A stretch of DNA of 64,000 nucleotides from Anaerosporomusa subterranea (GCF_001611555.1 NZ_LSGP01000013.1:558001-622000); one strand, 5' to 3'; numbered from the stretch's first letter, positions 35,462-44,582 are shown. Notes: generated by a model from the letters alone, not told the origin. Numbers and translations are program-made.

Positions 35462-37978
35462 TTACCAGCCATATCGATGATAAAACCAGCGTTTTATATT
35501 TTCTACCATCACCAGATAAACCATGACCAAAGCCGCAATAGCGAATAGGTAAGGCATTGCTAATGGTGTAAATCCGAAAAAGGTACCAAGCGCCGTATAG
35601 GGTACGATTACTCCTGCTACTACGCAGGTCAGGGTGGTAAACATCAGCCATTTACTTGGCCGACTGGATAAAATGCTATAGCGCGATCGGATAACATAGA
35701 TAACCAATATTTGCGTAGCCAGCGACTCAATAAACCAAGCTGTCTGAAACACCGACTCTGACGCATGAAAAACAACGATCAGCACCCCAAAGGTAAGAAT
35801 ATCAAAGACTGAACTAACCGGCCCAAATACCAGCATGAAGCGACGAATAAAAACCATATCCCAGCGTCTGGGCTTTGCGATGGAACTCGGATCAACGGCA
35901 TCTGTCGGAATCGTAATCTGGGACATATCATAAAGAAGATTGTTCAGCAGAATCTGAACCGGCAGCATTGGCAGGTACGGAACCATGACCGCAGCGACCG
36001 CCATGCTAAACATATTGCCAAAATTGGAACTAGTGCCCATCATGATATACTTCATCGTGTTGGCAAAGGTGCGTCTCCCCTCGAAGACGCCATCCTTCAA
36101 TGCGCCCAGACTTTTTTCCAAGAGGATAATCGAAGCTGCTTCCTTAGCAACGTCAACAGCATTATTGACAGATATGCCCACATCCGCCGTTCGCAGTGAC
36201 GGAGCATCGTTAATGCCATCACCGATATAGCCAACCACATGCCCCTTCCGCTTTAATAGGCTGATTACCCGATTTTTTTGAACCGGCGTCAAACGGGCAT
36301 AGATAGCAACATCATCAATGACTCGCCCTAACGCTTCATCAGACATTCGATCCATCTCACTGCCCATCAGAATGCGTTCTGCCGGTATCCCCACATCTTG
36401 GCAAACCCGGCTGGTGATCAGTTCATTATCACCGGTAAGTACCTTGACGGCAACCCCCATGCCGCGCAATGCTTCCAGTGTCTCAGCAACAGAACCTTTC
36501 GGCGGATCGAAGAAGGATAACGTCCCTAAGAAAATCAGATCATGCTCGTCTTCAATACCAAACGATTGCTGTATGGGATTGACGGTTTTATAGGCAACTG
36601 CAATTACTTTATGCCCTTGCAGACTCTCGGCCTCAAATTGCTTTTGGACAGCAAACTTGATCGTCTCATCAAAAACCGGCGTTTCTCCTGACTTGTAATA
36701 GTAGTTGCAATTGCTCATTACACTTTCCGGCGCACCCTTCACAATCAGGAGGCGTTCATCGCCACTTGCAACAACTACCGAAAGCATTCTCCGGACAAAA
36801 TCAAAGGGGATTTCATCAACCTTACTATACGCTGAGGCTTCGTCCGGATGAACAGCCTCAGTGATGGCAAGGTCCAACGGATTCTTTATATCACTCTGCA
36901 GTGTGCTATTCAAGTACGCGTACAAGCGAACGAGATCTTCCGGCTCACCGGCGGAGTTTTGATAGCTGACCAATTTGAATGTACCTTCGGTCAGAGTACC
37001 CGTCTTGTCTGAGCATAGGATATCCATACTGCCAAAGTTCTGAATGGAAGCAAGCCATTTTACGATAACGCCTTTCTTTGCCATCGCGATAGCGCCATTC
37101 GCTAAATTAATCGTCATGATCATCGGTAGCAGTTCCGGAGTCAGACCGACCGAAACGGCCACAGCAAACAGGAACGAATCAAAAAATCCTTTGCCTAACA
37201 CTGCATTCAGAAAAAAGATGACAAAGACAAGAAGGAAAACAATCTTGACCAACATCAGACTAAATTCCTTAATGCCATGCTCAAAAGCAGTGGGTGGCGG
37301 CGTTGCGCTGAGAACATGCGCAATATGGCCAATTTCTGTAGCCGGTCCAGTTGAGACGACCACAGCCTGCCCCATGCCGCTGGTAACGCTAGAGCCCATA
37401 AACACAGCAAAGTCCATATCGGTCAGCAGCTCCGCCGACTGCGCTGCAGCTACCGCCTTTTTTTCTACCGGAAAGGCTTCTCCTGTTAAGGCTGCCTGAT
37501 TGACATAGAGATCCTTAGTGGCAATCAAGCGACAATCACCGGGAATAATATCGCCAGCAGACAAAAACACAATATCTCCTGGCACGATATTGACCATTTC
37601 GATTTCTCGCTTAATGCCATCGCGCATGGCAGTAGCATGAACAGCCACTTGGCGGCTTAGATTCGCGGCAGCCTTCATCGAACGGCGTTCATGATAAAAC
37701 TGGAGACAGACGCTGAACAAAACCAGAATGGAAATGATCAGGCCACCACTGATTTCCCCCAGAAAAAACGACAGACCGCCAGAAAACAGCAGCACCATTA
37801 CCAGCGGGTTCAGAAACTGACGCAAAAACGCCTCAATATCGCTGACATCCCGCTTTTGCTCCAAGCTATTTGGACCAACCCGGGATAAGCGCTTTCTCGC
37901 GTCGTCATCGAGCAGACCTCGGCCATCGGTTTTTAAACCTGCAAATAGATCAGATAGCGCTGAGTTTAATCGCAACAA
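35462..37978 (-). CDS. mgtA: P-type ATPase, magnesium-importing (MgtA-like)
   Basis: An 838-residue P3-type ATPase that moves Mg2+ into the cell. Domain motifs: N-terminal actuator lead-in RLSRVGPNSLEQKRDV, TGEAFPVEKK (phosphatase loop), the phosphorylated Asp in CSDKTGTLTEG, KGAPESV, VLTGDNELI and GYIGDGINDAPSLRTADVGISV. Ten membrane spans end in a C-terminal domain typical of MgtA/MgtB. The start is TTG at 37978 behind GGGAG. I looked for an M-box in the 5' region and did not find one. It is flanked by short repeats, which hints at mobilisation. Confidence 0.92.
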   Translation of the reverse strand: MLRLNSALSDLFAGLKTDGRGLLDDDARKRLSRVGPNSLEQKRDVSDIEAFLRQFLNPLVMVLLFSGGLSFFLGEISGGLIISILVLFSVCLQFYHERRSMKAAANLSRQVAVHATAMRDGIKREIEMVNIVPGDIVFLSAGDIIPGDCRLIATKDLYVNQAALTGEAFPVEKKAVAAAQSAELLTDMDFAVFMGSSVTSGMGQAVVVSTGPATEIGHIAHVLSATPPPTAFEHGIKEFSLMLVKIVFLLVFVIFFLNAVLGKGFFDSFLFAVAVSVGLTPELLPMIMTINLANGAIAMAKKGVIVKWLASIQNFGSMDILCSDKTGTLTEGTFKLVSYQNSAGEPEDLVRLYAYLNSTLQSDIKNPLDLAITEAVHPDEASAYSKVDEIPFDFVRRMLSVVVASGDERLLIVKGAPESVMSNCNYYYKSGETPVFDETIKFAVQKQFEAESLQGHKVIAVAYKTVNPIQQSFGIEDEHDLIFLGTLSFFDPPKGSVAETLEALRGMGVAVKVLTGDNELITSRVCQDVGIPAERILMGSEMDRMSDEALGRVIDDVAIYARLTPVQKNRVISLLKRKGHVVGYIGDGINDAPSLRTADVGISVNNAVDVAKEAASIILLEKSLGALKDGVFEGRRTFANTMKYIMMGTSSNFGNMFSMAVAAVMVPYLPMLPVQILLNNLLYDMSQITIPTDAVDPSSIAKPRRWDMVFIRRFMLVFGPVSSVFDILTFGVLIVVFHASESVFQTAWFIESLATQILVIYVIRSRYSILSSRPSKWLMFTTLTCVVAGVIVPYTALGTFFGFTPLAMPYLFAIAALVMVYLVMVENIKRWFYHRYGW

Positions 37979-38195
37979 CCCGCATCGCTCCCTTTCGCTA
38001 TATGCTCGTGGGAATTTGTCTTCTTACGAGTTCTTTCGGTTATGATTGACACTTTTCCTGCAAAAAAGCACGGAAGCCTACCAGAGCTGCCTAACAGAAA
38101 ATATGTCCAACTGTCTCGGCCCATGCCGACAACAGTCCGGCTTTGACCAAGCACCACTTCATAAAATGCTTTCTGAGAGCTCAGGTAGTCTTCTG

Positions 38196-38235
38196 CGGCT
38201 GTCTTGAAAATTTGACGAAATAGGATCGTTCCCCA
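38196..38235 (+). repeat. short repeat flanking mgtA, right copy
   Basis: This is the partner of 35307-35345. The stretch 37979-38408 otherwise holds no supported gene. A hairpin AAAGCCCGTC...GACGGGCTTT lies at 38256-38295. Confidence 0.45.
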
Positions 38236-38408
38236 TTATCGATACTGTCTACATTAAAGCCCGTCTGCAGATTAGGACGTCTGCTGACGGGCTTTGCTGA
38301 TGAATCTTCAATTCTCTCACTAATCTGGTTACGATGATAGATTGGTTTTTATTGATATAGACAATCCTTTATCCATGTCATCTTCTCCGAGATTTGCTTG
38401 AGCAGCGC

Positions 38409-38513
38409 CTAGCGGTCGCAGGCGAGGGTGAAAGCGGTGATGGCTTTGCCGGTCTGGGTGTAGCGGACGTCGGGATCACGGGTGAGACGGCCGCAGAGGA
38501 TCACTTTGTTCAT
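38409..38513 (-). pseudogene. N-terminal stub of single-stranded DNA-binding protein
   Basis: Behind AAAGGAGG an ATG opens MNKVILCGRLTRDPDVRYTQ and TGKAITAFTLACDR, the unmistakable N-terminal OB-fold start of SSB. It then hits TAG after 34 codons, and the rest of the gene is absent. It lies 14 nt after the helicase-loader remnant, as in phage or plasmid replication modules. Confidence 0.8.
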
Positions 38514-38527
38514 AAACTGGCCTCCTT

Positions 38528-39036
38528 TTACTTTTCGTTTAGCCATTTGATATGGGTGTTGTTGCTTAACAAGGCAACGACTTTGTTATTGACGGTGTTG
38601 TCTTTTTCTTGCTCGATTAAGGCTTCATACAGCTTAAAGAAGTGGGCTCGGCTTGAGCCGATGTTGCCGCACTCACAGAGTGCGCGGATACCGCCCAAGC
38701 GTTGGACAGTGAGCCGAATCGCGTCATGGGTCCAGATTGGCGCTTGGTAGGGATTCAGTTTGCGGCAAACCTCGTCCCAGGCTTCTTCCACCGGCGGCGG
38801 TCCCTTTGGCTTCGGCTGGAGGCTTTCCACTGCTTCCGTCAGCTCAGCCACGGTGGGGAAAAATTTCGAAGTCATGATGATTTTTGCTAAGCCGCTTCCG
38901 CCGCCGGATACGGCAAATGGCCAAGCAGGTTGTGCCACAGGGCAGCGGTTGCCTCAACTTTGAGTCCTTTGTCTTGCATAGAAGGCCAGTTGGCAAGCGC
39001 GAGCGCGACCAACCTAGCAGTTTCCTGTTTTGTCAT
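38528..39036 (-). pseudogene. frameshifted phage-type helicase loader/inhibitor
   Basis: The first frame (start 39036, behind a GGAGG) reads MTKQETARLVALALANWPSM and on to LLGHLPYPAAEAA, then stops at 38889-38887. A shifted frame continues with LAKIIMTSKFFPTVAELTEA and runs to 38528. Together they match the layout of G39P-like replicative helicase loaders, whose joining motif is a short helix followed by x-x-KFxPTxAEL. One frameshift separates the parts, so the gene is broken. It is sandwiched between a rep-like gene and an ssb stub. Confidence 0.65.
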
Positions 39037-39446
39037 GGTTCCTCCATAAACCGCATCAAACGGTCAATTGCATTTTCTCGTTGGGGATAGCGTATAGGAG
39101 AAGGATGTTGTTCCTGCTTCTGCCGCATCCGCCATTTGATCGATTTGCGAACGCGAATGACGTACCCGGTTGGTTGTTTGCTGAGGCGGATATACTGTCC
39201 GGCCTCCAGTTGGGCAAGGTAGCGCCGGATGGTTCGTTCATTGACACAAAGGCTGGCCGCTATCCGTGGGGCGCTGAGCGGTCTGCCATAAAGTATGATG
39301 CCCCAGGTTTCACCGTCGGCTTCTTCTTCGCTGGTTGTCTTGTCAATGAGCCAGGGAAACAGCCAAATGGCGAGTCCAATGCCCTGGATGTGCTGTTCGG
39401 CTAAAATCCCGGTTGATATGGGTAAATACGTTTTTTGTCCACCAAT
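39033..39446 (-). CDS. rep-like winged-helix replication protein (phage/plasmid type)
   Basis: A 137-residue open frame reads YLPISTGILAEQHIQGIGLA, then IWLFPWLIDKTTSEEEADGE, WGIILYGRPLSAPRIAASL, CVNERTIRRYLAQLEAGQYI and RLSKQPTGYVIRVRKS. The second half is a clear winged-helix DNA-binding domain. Proteins of this sort open the replication modules of Firmicutes prophages. The frame starts with an ATT 7 nt behind GGAGG; a TTG in another frame is also there but stops after 14 codons. The start or the gene may therefore be damaged. It is followed by the helicase loader with a 4-nt overlap. Confidence 0.55.
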   Translation of the reverse strand: MGGQKTYLPISTGILAEQHIQGIGLAIWLFPWLIDKTTSEEEADGETWGIILYGRPLSAPRIAASLCVNERTIRRYLAQLEAGQYIRLSKQPTGYVIRVRKSIKWRMRQKQEQHPSPIRYPQRENAIDRLMRFMEEP

Positions 39447-39546
39447 GGGGATTCCTCCTTGTTCCTGTATGGTTACTTATCTTGTTATCGTGTAGAAGTC
39501 TGTCAAGGCTTAGCGTTGCTGCACTGGCGGGTGGTCGCCCGGACAA

Positions 39547-39598
39547 ATTTGTCCGACCTCTCCGGCAGATTTGTCCGCCCCTCCCGGCAAGTTTGTCC
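39547..39598 (+). repeat. three 22-bp direct repeats (iteron-like)
   Basis: The core (A/G)TTTGTCC begins at 39547, 39569 and 39591, an exact 22-bp period. The spacer CG(A/C)CC-CTC-CGGCA is shared by the first two units. The array lies about 100 bp upstream of the rep-like start. The first unit is preceded by GGACAAA, forming the palindrome GGACAAATTTGTCC. Confidence 0.65.
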
Positions 39599-39732
39599 GC
39601 ACCCCCTGATTACTAGAAGTACCGAATCCGCGTTAAGCTTGACATATATTGTGAGATGCCAAGTTGACCGTCTTACGCTATAATAAAACCACAAATGCAT
39701 ATGGACCTACTACAAAAAACAAGGAGGACACA

Positions 39733-40434
39733 GTGAAAAAAATTCGTACAACTGCAGCTACCCTGTTAACAGCCCTGTTCATCGCCACTGCCACTGTGCC
39801 GGCGGCAGCTGCCCCGACTCTTTATTACACCTCACAACAGCAACTGAACAGTTACCAACAATTTAACCAATATCTGATAAGCAGAGGGTATACACCGTAT
39901 AACCTGGTACAAAAGCCGGCTGTACCACCAAAGCCTACACCTCCCCCTGCGCCTACGCCTGCTCCTACCCCTACCCCTGCGCCGCAACCGACTCCTGCTC
40001 CTCAGCCTGCTCCCGCACCACAGCAAGCAGATGGGGCATTGCTGTCAGCACCGATCACCGCCCAAGAGCAACAGATGGTTAACCTCGTCAATCAAGAACG
40101 GACAAAGCTTGGTTTAACTGCTCTCACGGTTGATATGCGTCTGGTTAAGGTAGCCCGCATGAAAAGCATGGACATGATTAAAAACCATTATTTCGGACAT
40201 CAATCTCCGGTATATGGATCGCCTTATGACCTTTTGAAATCTCAAGGTATAACGTACAGTGCTGCCGGTGAAAACCTGGCAGGTAACTCTTCAGTTACCA
40301 GCGCCCATACCGGCCTGATGAATTCTCCGGGCCATCGTGCCAACATTCTTAATACTAAATATAAAAAAATTGGTATTGGCATAATCAAAGGCGGGCCTTA
40401 CGGTTTGATGATTAGCCAGGAATTTATTGGCTAA
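39733..40434 (+). CDS. secreted CAP (SCP/PR-1, YkwD-like) domain protein
   Basis: A 233-residue exported protein. It starts at a GTG behind GGAGG, with signal peptide KKIRTTAATLLTALFIATATVPAAAA. A short Tyr/Gln-rich segment is followed by a proline-rich linker (repeated PTPAP/PQP, codons ~70-100). The C-terminal CAP domain has MVNLVNQERTKLGLTAL, MKNHYFGHQSP-type metal histidines, GENLAGNSSV and MNSPGHRANILN. Homologues (YkwD) are common in spore formers; their function is not settled. A TATAAT lies at 39679. A strong terminator follows. Confidence 0.9.
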   Translation: MKKIRTTAATLLTALFIATATVPAAAAPTLYYTSQQQLNSYQQFNQYLISRGYTPYNLVQKPAVPPKPTPPPAPTPAPTPTPAPQPTPAPQPAPAPQQADGALLSAPITAQEQQMVNLVNQERTKLGLTALTVDMRLVKVARMKSMDMIKNHYFGHQSPVYGSPYDLLKSQGITYSAAGENLAGNSSVTSAHTGLMNSPGHRANILNTKYKKIGIGIIKGGPYGLMISQEFIG

Positions 40435-40441
40435 TCGAAAC

Positions 40442-40487
40442 AAAGCAGATAAGCAAGTGTACATTGCACTTGCTTATCTGCTTTTTA
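40442..40487 (+). terminator. terminator of the CAP-domain gene
   Basis: An 18-bp near-perfect stem (AAAGCAGATAAGCAAGTG / CACTTGCTTATCTGCTTT) followed by TTTTT. Confidence 0.9.
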
Positions 40488-40634
40488 AAATCCTTGTATG
40501 GATTCGCAGGATTAGGTCAAATGAAGCAGCCGGTTAGTCGGCAATCACCCCTAAGCAGCGTCGATGCGACTGATTGGGGAAACGTAACAACTATTCAATA
40601 TACGCATATAGTAATAAAGAGGTATTTTTCTGTT

Positions 40635-40901
40635 ATGAAAGGGGTGGCTATTACGGGTATACTTTCATGGATTATTGTCGGCGCGTTTGCCGGCTGGATC
40701 GCCAGTATCATTACCGGCAAGAATGCCCAGATGGGTGCAATCGCCAACATCGTCACCGGTGTAGGTGGCGCCATATTCGCCGGTTTTGTGCTCAAGTATT
40801 TTGGTATTGACGGAGTGACTGGGTTTAATCTGTATAGCATCATCGTCGCCATTGGCGGCGCTACTGCACTGTTGTATATTGTCGGTCTGTTCAAGAAGTA
40901 G
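40635..40901 (+). CDS. GlsB/YeaQ/YmgE-type small membrane protein
   Basis: An 88-residue protein with three hydrophobic Gly-rich segments (ILSWIIVGAFAGWIASIITG, IANIVTGVGGAIFAGFVLKYFG, YSIIVAIGGATALLYIVGLF), the signature of the transglycosylase-associated (stress-linked) family. The actual function is uncertain. The ATG at 40635 is used with AGAGGT 11 nt upstream; a GTG three codons in is an alternative. A degraded partial copy of the 3' half lies at 42467-42570. Confidence 0.85.
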   Translation: MKGVAITGILSWIIVGAFAGWIASIITGKNAQMGAIANIVTGVGGAIFAGFVLKYFGIDGVTGFNLYSIIVAIGGATALLYIVGLFKK

Positions 40902-41421
40902 CGGGATAAAAACCACTGATCGGTGATTTGAGAACAGAGAACTGCGCAAAGCTCACTAAGAGCGCAAAGCGCGCGAAGGTGTAATTCAATGATTCTACAT
41001 TCGCTTTGCGACGCTTGCGCCCTTCGCGGGCTTCGCGCTAACGTATTGCAGCAGTTGTAGTTTGGGACGGTTGAAAAAGCGCAAGTCGACACCGGATTGG
41101 TGGACATGCGCTTTTGCCACGTTTTGAACGATCTTGATTGGGGGACATCATGTGACTGCTTCGGGTAACGGGGTTTCGTTCTGCCGCGAAGGGTACGTAG
41201 CGTATGTACGCTGAAGAAAAGAATGACAAGGATACTGAGAAGATCGCCACGCTCCGCTCGCGATGACAACAACTGCAGATCGCAGGCGCAACGCCCTTCG
41301 CGTTTTGGCGGCTAAAAAATCGTTCTTCGTTTGTCATAGACCGCAACCGGCTTCGCGCGCTTTGCCAACTTTATGTCCTATATATTTAAAGAAACGTCTC
41401 CGTATGTCAATTCTTCTAACT
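40902..41421. other. 520-nt noncoding region with inverted repeats
   Basis: It contains a GC-rich imperfect palindrome (CGCAAAGCGCGCGAAGG and the complementary CCTTCGCG...GCTTTGCG type segments around 40960-41040). A hairpin AAAAGCGCAAGTC..GGACATGCGCTTTT (41073-41115) resembles 42691-42734. Further GCTCCGCTCGCGATGAC-type repeat sequence lies near 41250. Long open frames here are by-products of the GC-rich repeats. Confidence 0.5.
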
Positions 41422-42291
41422 CTACAGTTTTTTCTTATCGTCTAAATTGCTGCTAATCGCGTTTAATTCTCCGCCAATGAGAAAGATTAACGTGCTAATG
41501 TATAACCAGATGATTAGACCAAAAACTCCGCCTAAGCTTCCATAAATTAGTTCGTAGTTAGCAAAGCTATTGACGTAGAAGGAAAATAATAAAGAGGCAG
41601 AAACCCAACCAAACGTTGCAAAAGTCGTACCGACCATAACATTTTTAAACTTTAGTTTCCGATTCGGCAAATAGGTATATAGCAAATAAAATGTGACTAC
41701 CATGAAGGTTAGAGAAATGCCATATCTCAAAAAAGACCAAATACTGTAGAATAAAGTTTTTGCTCCGACTAACCCAAAGACGTAAGAGCCGATAATTCGC
41801 CCAAATACTATCATGAACAATGAAAATATGATCATAACAGTCAAACCTATTGTGGACATCAGAGCGATACCATTAAGTTTGAAAAAATGGCGGCTTTCTT
41901 TCACACCATAGGAATGATTAAGACCTCGTATAATAGACGCCATTCCTCGAGAAGCTGCCCAAAGACTGCCGAGCATACCTATAAGTAAAAGCGTTTTACT
42001 CTTGGCTTGCACAGTCTGTACTAACGTATTTTTTATCATCATCGCAGTATCGGCAGGGAGAATGATACTGAAGTTGGTAATTAATAATTTATTGGAAAGA
42101 GGGGTGAAACTTAATAAATTGATTAGGAAAAATAAAAAAGGGAAGAAAGCTAATATCAAGTAATAGGTGATTTGTGCACTCATTGCTGCTAAATCGTCAT
42201 CTTTATATCGAAATAGCAGTTGTCCTGTATATTTATATACTATAGAACTTCTTAACTTTTCAAACGTTGCTGAGTTCTCCAATTTTACCAT
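41422..42291 (-). CDS. YihY/BrkB family membrane protein
   Basis: A 289-residue inner-membrane protein with six spans. Family marks: ALAAMSAQITYYLILAFFPFLFFLINLL-type TM1, SLWAASRGMASIIRGLNHSYGVKESRHFFK and the final GLIIWLYISTLIFLIGGELNA. Despite old names (ribonuclease BN) the family is not an RNase; its function is unknown. The ribosome binding site is poor. The gene is notably AT-richer than the core genes. Confidence 0.9.
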   Translation of the reverse strand: MVKLENSATFEKLRSSIVYKYTGQLLFRYKDDDLAAMSAQITYYLILAFFPFLFFLINLLSFTPLSNKLLITNFSIILPADTAMMIKNTLVQTVQAKSKTLLLIGMLGSLWAASRGMASIIRGLNHSYGVKESRHFFKLNGIALMSTIGLTVMIIFSLFMIVFGRIIGSYVFGLVGAKTLFYSIWSFLRYGISLTFMVVTFYLLYTYLPNRKLKFKNVMVGTTFATFGWVSASLLFSFYVNSFANYELIYGSLGGVFGLIIWLYISTLIFLIGGELNAISSNLDDKKKL

Positions 42292-42466
42292 TTAACTCTA
42301 CCACCATTTTCTAAAATATGGAGAATCCGGAATGGTATCCTGCCCCGCGGCAGCACTGCAGTCTACAGACTTGTTTCCCGTTCGTCTTCCTTTTTTCCTC
42401 CCATGATTCCTAGACTATATGATGTTTTTCCTCTGAACAGTATTGTCTAACCTGAATTTTTCAAAG

Positions 42467-42570
42467 AATTTTAGCATTGATGGAGTGACCGGGTTTAATC
42501 TTTATAGCATAAACGTTGCCATTAGAGGCACCACTGCACTGTTGCATTTGACGGTCTGATCAAAAAGTAG
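42467..42570 (+). pseudogene. degenerate partial copy of the GlsB-like gene
   Basis: TTTAGCATTGATGGAGTGAC and the following GGGTTTAATCTTTATAGCAT parallel 40800-40905 base for base, with about 20% changes. They run through the stop region (AAAAAGTAG versus AAGAAGTAG). There is no start and there are frame disruptions. It is a dead 3' fragment. Confidence 0.7.
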
Positions 42571-42690
42571 TGGTATATATCGAACCGCCAAAACTCTTTT
42601 TAGCGCAGGCGAGTATAGCGCCTACTACACTTGTTTGGGCGGTTCAAAAGGCGTGCTCTCCGTATATTGGGCATACTTTAATTCACTTTT

Positions 42691-42734
42691 AAAAAGCGCA
42701 AGTCAACACCGGTTTACGGTGGACTTGCGCTTTT
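42691..42734 (-). terminator. terminator of the GGDEF gene
   Basis: Stem AAAAGCGCAAGTCcACCG / CGGTgttGACTTGCGCTTTT ends in TTTTTA on the minus strand. It is related in sequence to the hairpin at 41073-41115. Confidence 0.8.
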
Positions 42735-42764
42735 CTATCGGCAGTTCTACTTTTGAACTGTCGT

Positions 42765-44363
42765 CTAATCATTTTCTAATGTAGGTGTATAAACAACGTA
42801 TTGTTTCTTGCCGTTATTTTTTGCCTGATAGAGAGCAATATCGCTCTTTTTCAGGAGTTCGTCTAGTTCGATAGGGGAATCATCCTCAAATGTGGCGATT
42901 CCGATGCTAACAGAAAGCTGTTGTGTGGTCGGGAATATGGAAAAACGCGTTTTGATCGTTTTGAGTAGAGTGTTTGCTTTAGCTTTTAAATTTGCGATAC
43001 AGGATTTACCGATGATGACAATGAGAAATTCATCTCCGCCCATGCGTACACAAATATCATTGGGAAAAATCTCTTGCAGGATAGTGCCTATATTTTTGAG
43101 TATTTCATCACCACAGTGGTGCCCGTAGGTGTCATTGATTAGTTTAAAGTTATCCAAGTCAATGTAGAGAAGATTTATATTTGATGCAGTCATATTTTTA
43201 TCTATGTAGTCGTAAAGATAGCGGCGAGTAAAAAGTCCTGTCAGTTGATCGGTATAAGCAAGTATTTTTAATTGTTCTTCAAAGTTGCGTTCAACTGTTA
43301 CCTCGCGGAAAATATAAAGAATTCCGACGAGGTTTTCGAAGAAATCGTAGATCGGTTCTTTGTGGATTTTTAGAATAATTTCTGTATCGTTATGCTGTAG
43401 GCGGATTTCTTTATCACACTCGTAAAAAAGCAAATTCGGAGGATTTGAGTCATTTGTTGTAATGGTTTCGTGGATATGATATGGCCTTCCGATAATTGCT
43501 TCTTTATTTATCTGGAAAAAAACTTCGAATTTCGGATTAACATTGAGTACGCATTCATTCAAGTCTTTGACCATTACGGCAAAAGGCATAGTATTTAAAA
43601 TGAGTTCTAACTGGGTATCGATATTTTTTAACTCTGTGACATCTTGTGCTACACCAACAGTGCCTATAAGGTCACCGCGATCGTCAATAATTGGTGATTT
43701 GTAGGTTTTTAATTGACGCATACCACGTTGCCCTTCAACTTTTTCATCGAATACACCCGGTTTTTTCGATTGAGTGACGATTGAATCGGTATCTAGACAT
43801 ACATACTCACTTTTTTCATATTCTGCTTTATCGATGTTCCAGATATGATAATGGTCATAGCCTTCAATATCTTGCTTAGTTTTTCCAACTGTATAGCAAA
43901 ATTCATTATTTACTTTTAAATGTATGCCGTTTAGATTTTTGAACCAAATGAGGTCTGGAACATTATTAATTACGGTATCAAGGAAAATTTGGTGAAGACG
44001 ATATTTGCGTTTAAGGATTAAATGTTGGATTAGTTTTTGAAATTGAAATTGAATCAGATTAGCGTCAAAAGGTTTAAGCCAAATGTCCTCTATGTTTTTT
44101 TCGATAGACTTGGTGAGGGCAGCTAGTCGTAGTTGGTTTACACAAAGGATATTTAGCGAGCTCTCGCTGTACTTTTGGATACTATCCAAAGAGCCATCGA
44201 TATCAAATATAAGAATATCGATGTTGTTTAAATCTATTTGTGCAAACGCGTTTATTGTTTTAATTGAAAGTAAACATTCATCAGATACATTCGCTTTTAA
44301 GAGAATATCTTCTAGGTGTGAAGTTGTACTCAATATAGTGATGTCTATTTTGCGATTATACAT
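42765..44363 (-). CDS. PAS-PAS-GGDEF diguanylate cyclase
   Basis: A 532-residue cytosolic signalling protein. Residues ~1-115 form an atypical receiver-like domain. PAS 1 covers ~125-245 (IFLDTVINNVPDLIWFKN...GTVGVAQDVTE) and PAS 2 ~250-365 (LILNTMPFAVMVKDLNE...ILYIFREVT). The GGDEF domain follows (YTDQLTGLFTRRYL, DLDNFKLINDTYGHHCGDEIL, RMGGDEFLIVI). The active-site GGDEF is intact, so it should make c-di-GMP. The upstream inhibitory RxxD is replaced (FPND), so product inhibition may be lost. AGGAT precedes the ATG. No partner gene is adjacent. Confidence 0.92.
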   Translation of the reverse strand: MYNRKIDITILSTTSHLEDILLKANVSDECLLSIKTINAFAQIDLNNIDILIFDIDGSLDSIQKYSESSLNILCVNQLRLAALTKSIEKNIEDIWLKPFDANLIQFQFQKLIQHLILKRKYRLHQIFLDTVINNVPDLIWFKNLNGIHLKVNNEFCYTVGKTKQDIEGYDHYHIWNIDKAEYEKSEYVCLDTDSIVTQSKKPGVFDEKVEGQRGMRQLKTYKSPIIDDRGDLIGTVGVAQDVTELKNIDTQLELILNTMPFAVMVKDLNECVLNVNPKFEVFFQINKEAIIGRPYHIHETITTNDSNPPNLLFYECDKEIRLQHNDTEIILKIHKEPIYDFFENLVGILYIFREVTVERNFEEQLKILAYTDQLTGLFTRRYLYDYIDKNMTASNINLLYIDLDNFKLINDTYGHHCGDEILKNIGTILQEIFPNDICVRMGGDEFLIVIIGKSCIANLKAKANTLLKTIKTRFSIFPTTQQLSVSIGIATFEDDSPIELDELLKKSDIALYQAKNNGKKQYVVYTPTLEND

Positions 44364-44560
44364 ATAGAGTCACATCCTAAAAAGGTCTTTTGTTATTATA
44401 ACAATAAAATCAATTTTTGTATAATCAGTAAATTCCATTAAAACCCCAGTACTATCAATGCTTGAAAAACAAATAGTATTATATGCATGACCATGGCCGC
44501 GGAAGTCTTTTGTACTCCTTCCAATGACGCGACTAGCCCCACTATCCTGAAGCAACAAAA

Positions 44561-44582
44561 ATAGGTGGCAAGCGCCACCTAT
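44561..44582 (-). terminator. terminator of the 44-residue gene
   Basis: Stem ATAGGTGGCG / CGCCACCTAT followed by TTTTTG on the minus strand. Confidence 0.75.

Noticed and set aside
37979-38330. M-box riboswitch ahead of mgtA
   Set aside because: I looked for the conserved GGTGAGGCTCCTA-type core and pairing scheme and did not find it. A covariance search would settle it.
39541-39602. CRISPR array
   Set aside because: There are only three short units with no unique spacers of spacer length. The 22-bp period and position before a rep-like gene fit iterons. No cas genes are in the window.
40595-41272. Long minus-strand open frame (225 codons) across the GlsB-like gene
   Set aside because: It runs antisense through a clear gene and then through GC-rich inverted repeats. 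It has no ribosome binding site and an arginine/serine-rich, non-protein-like composition.
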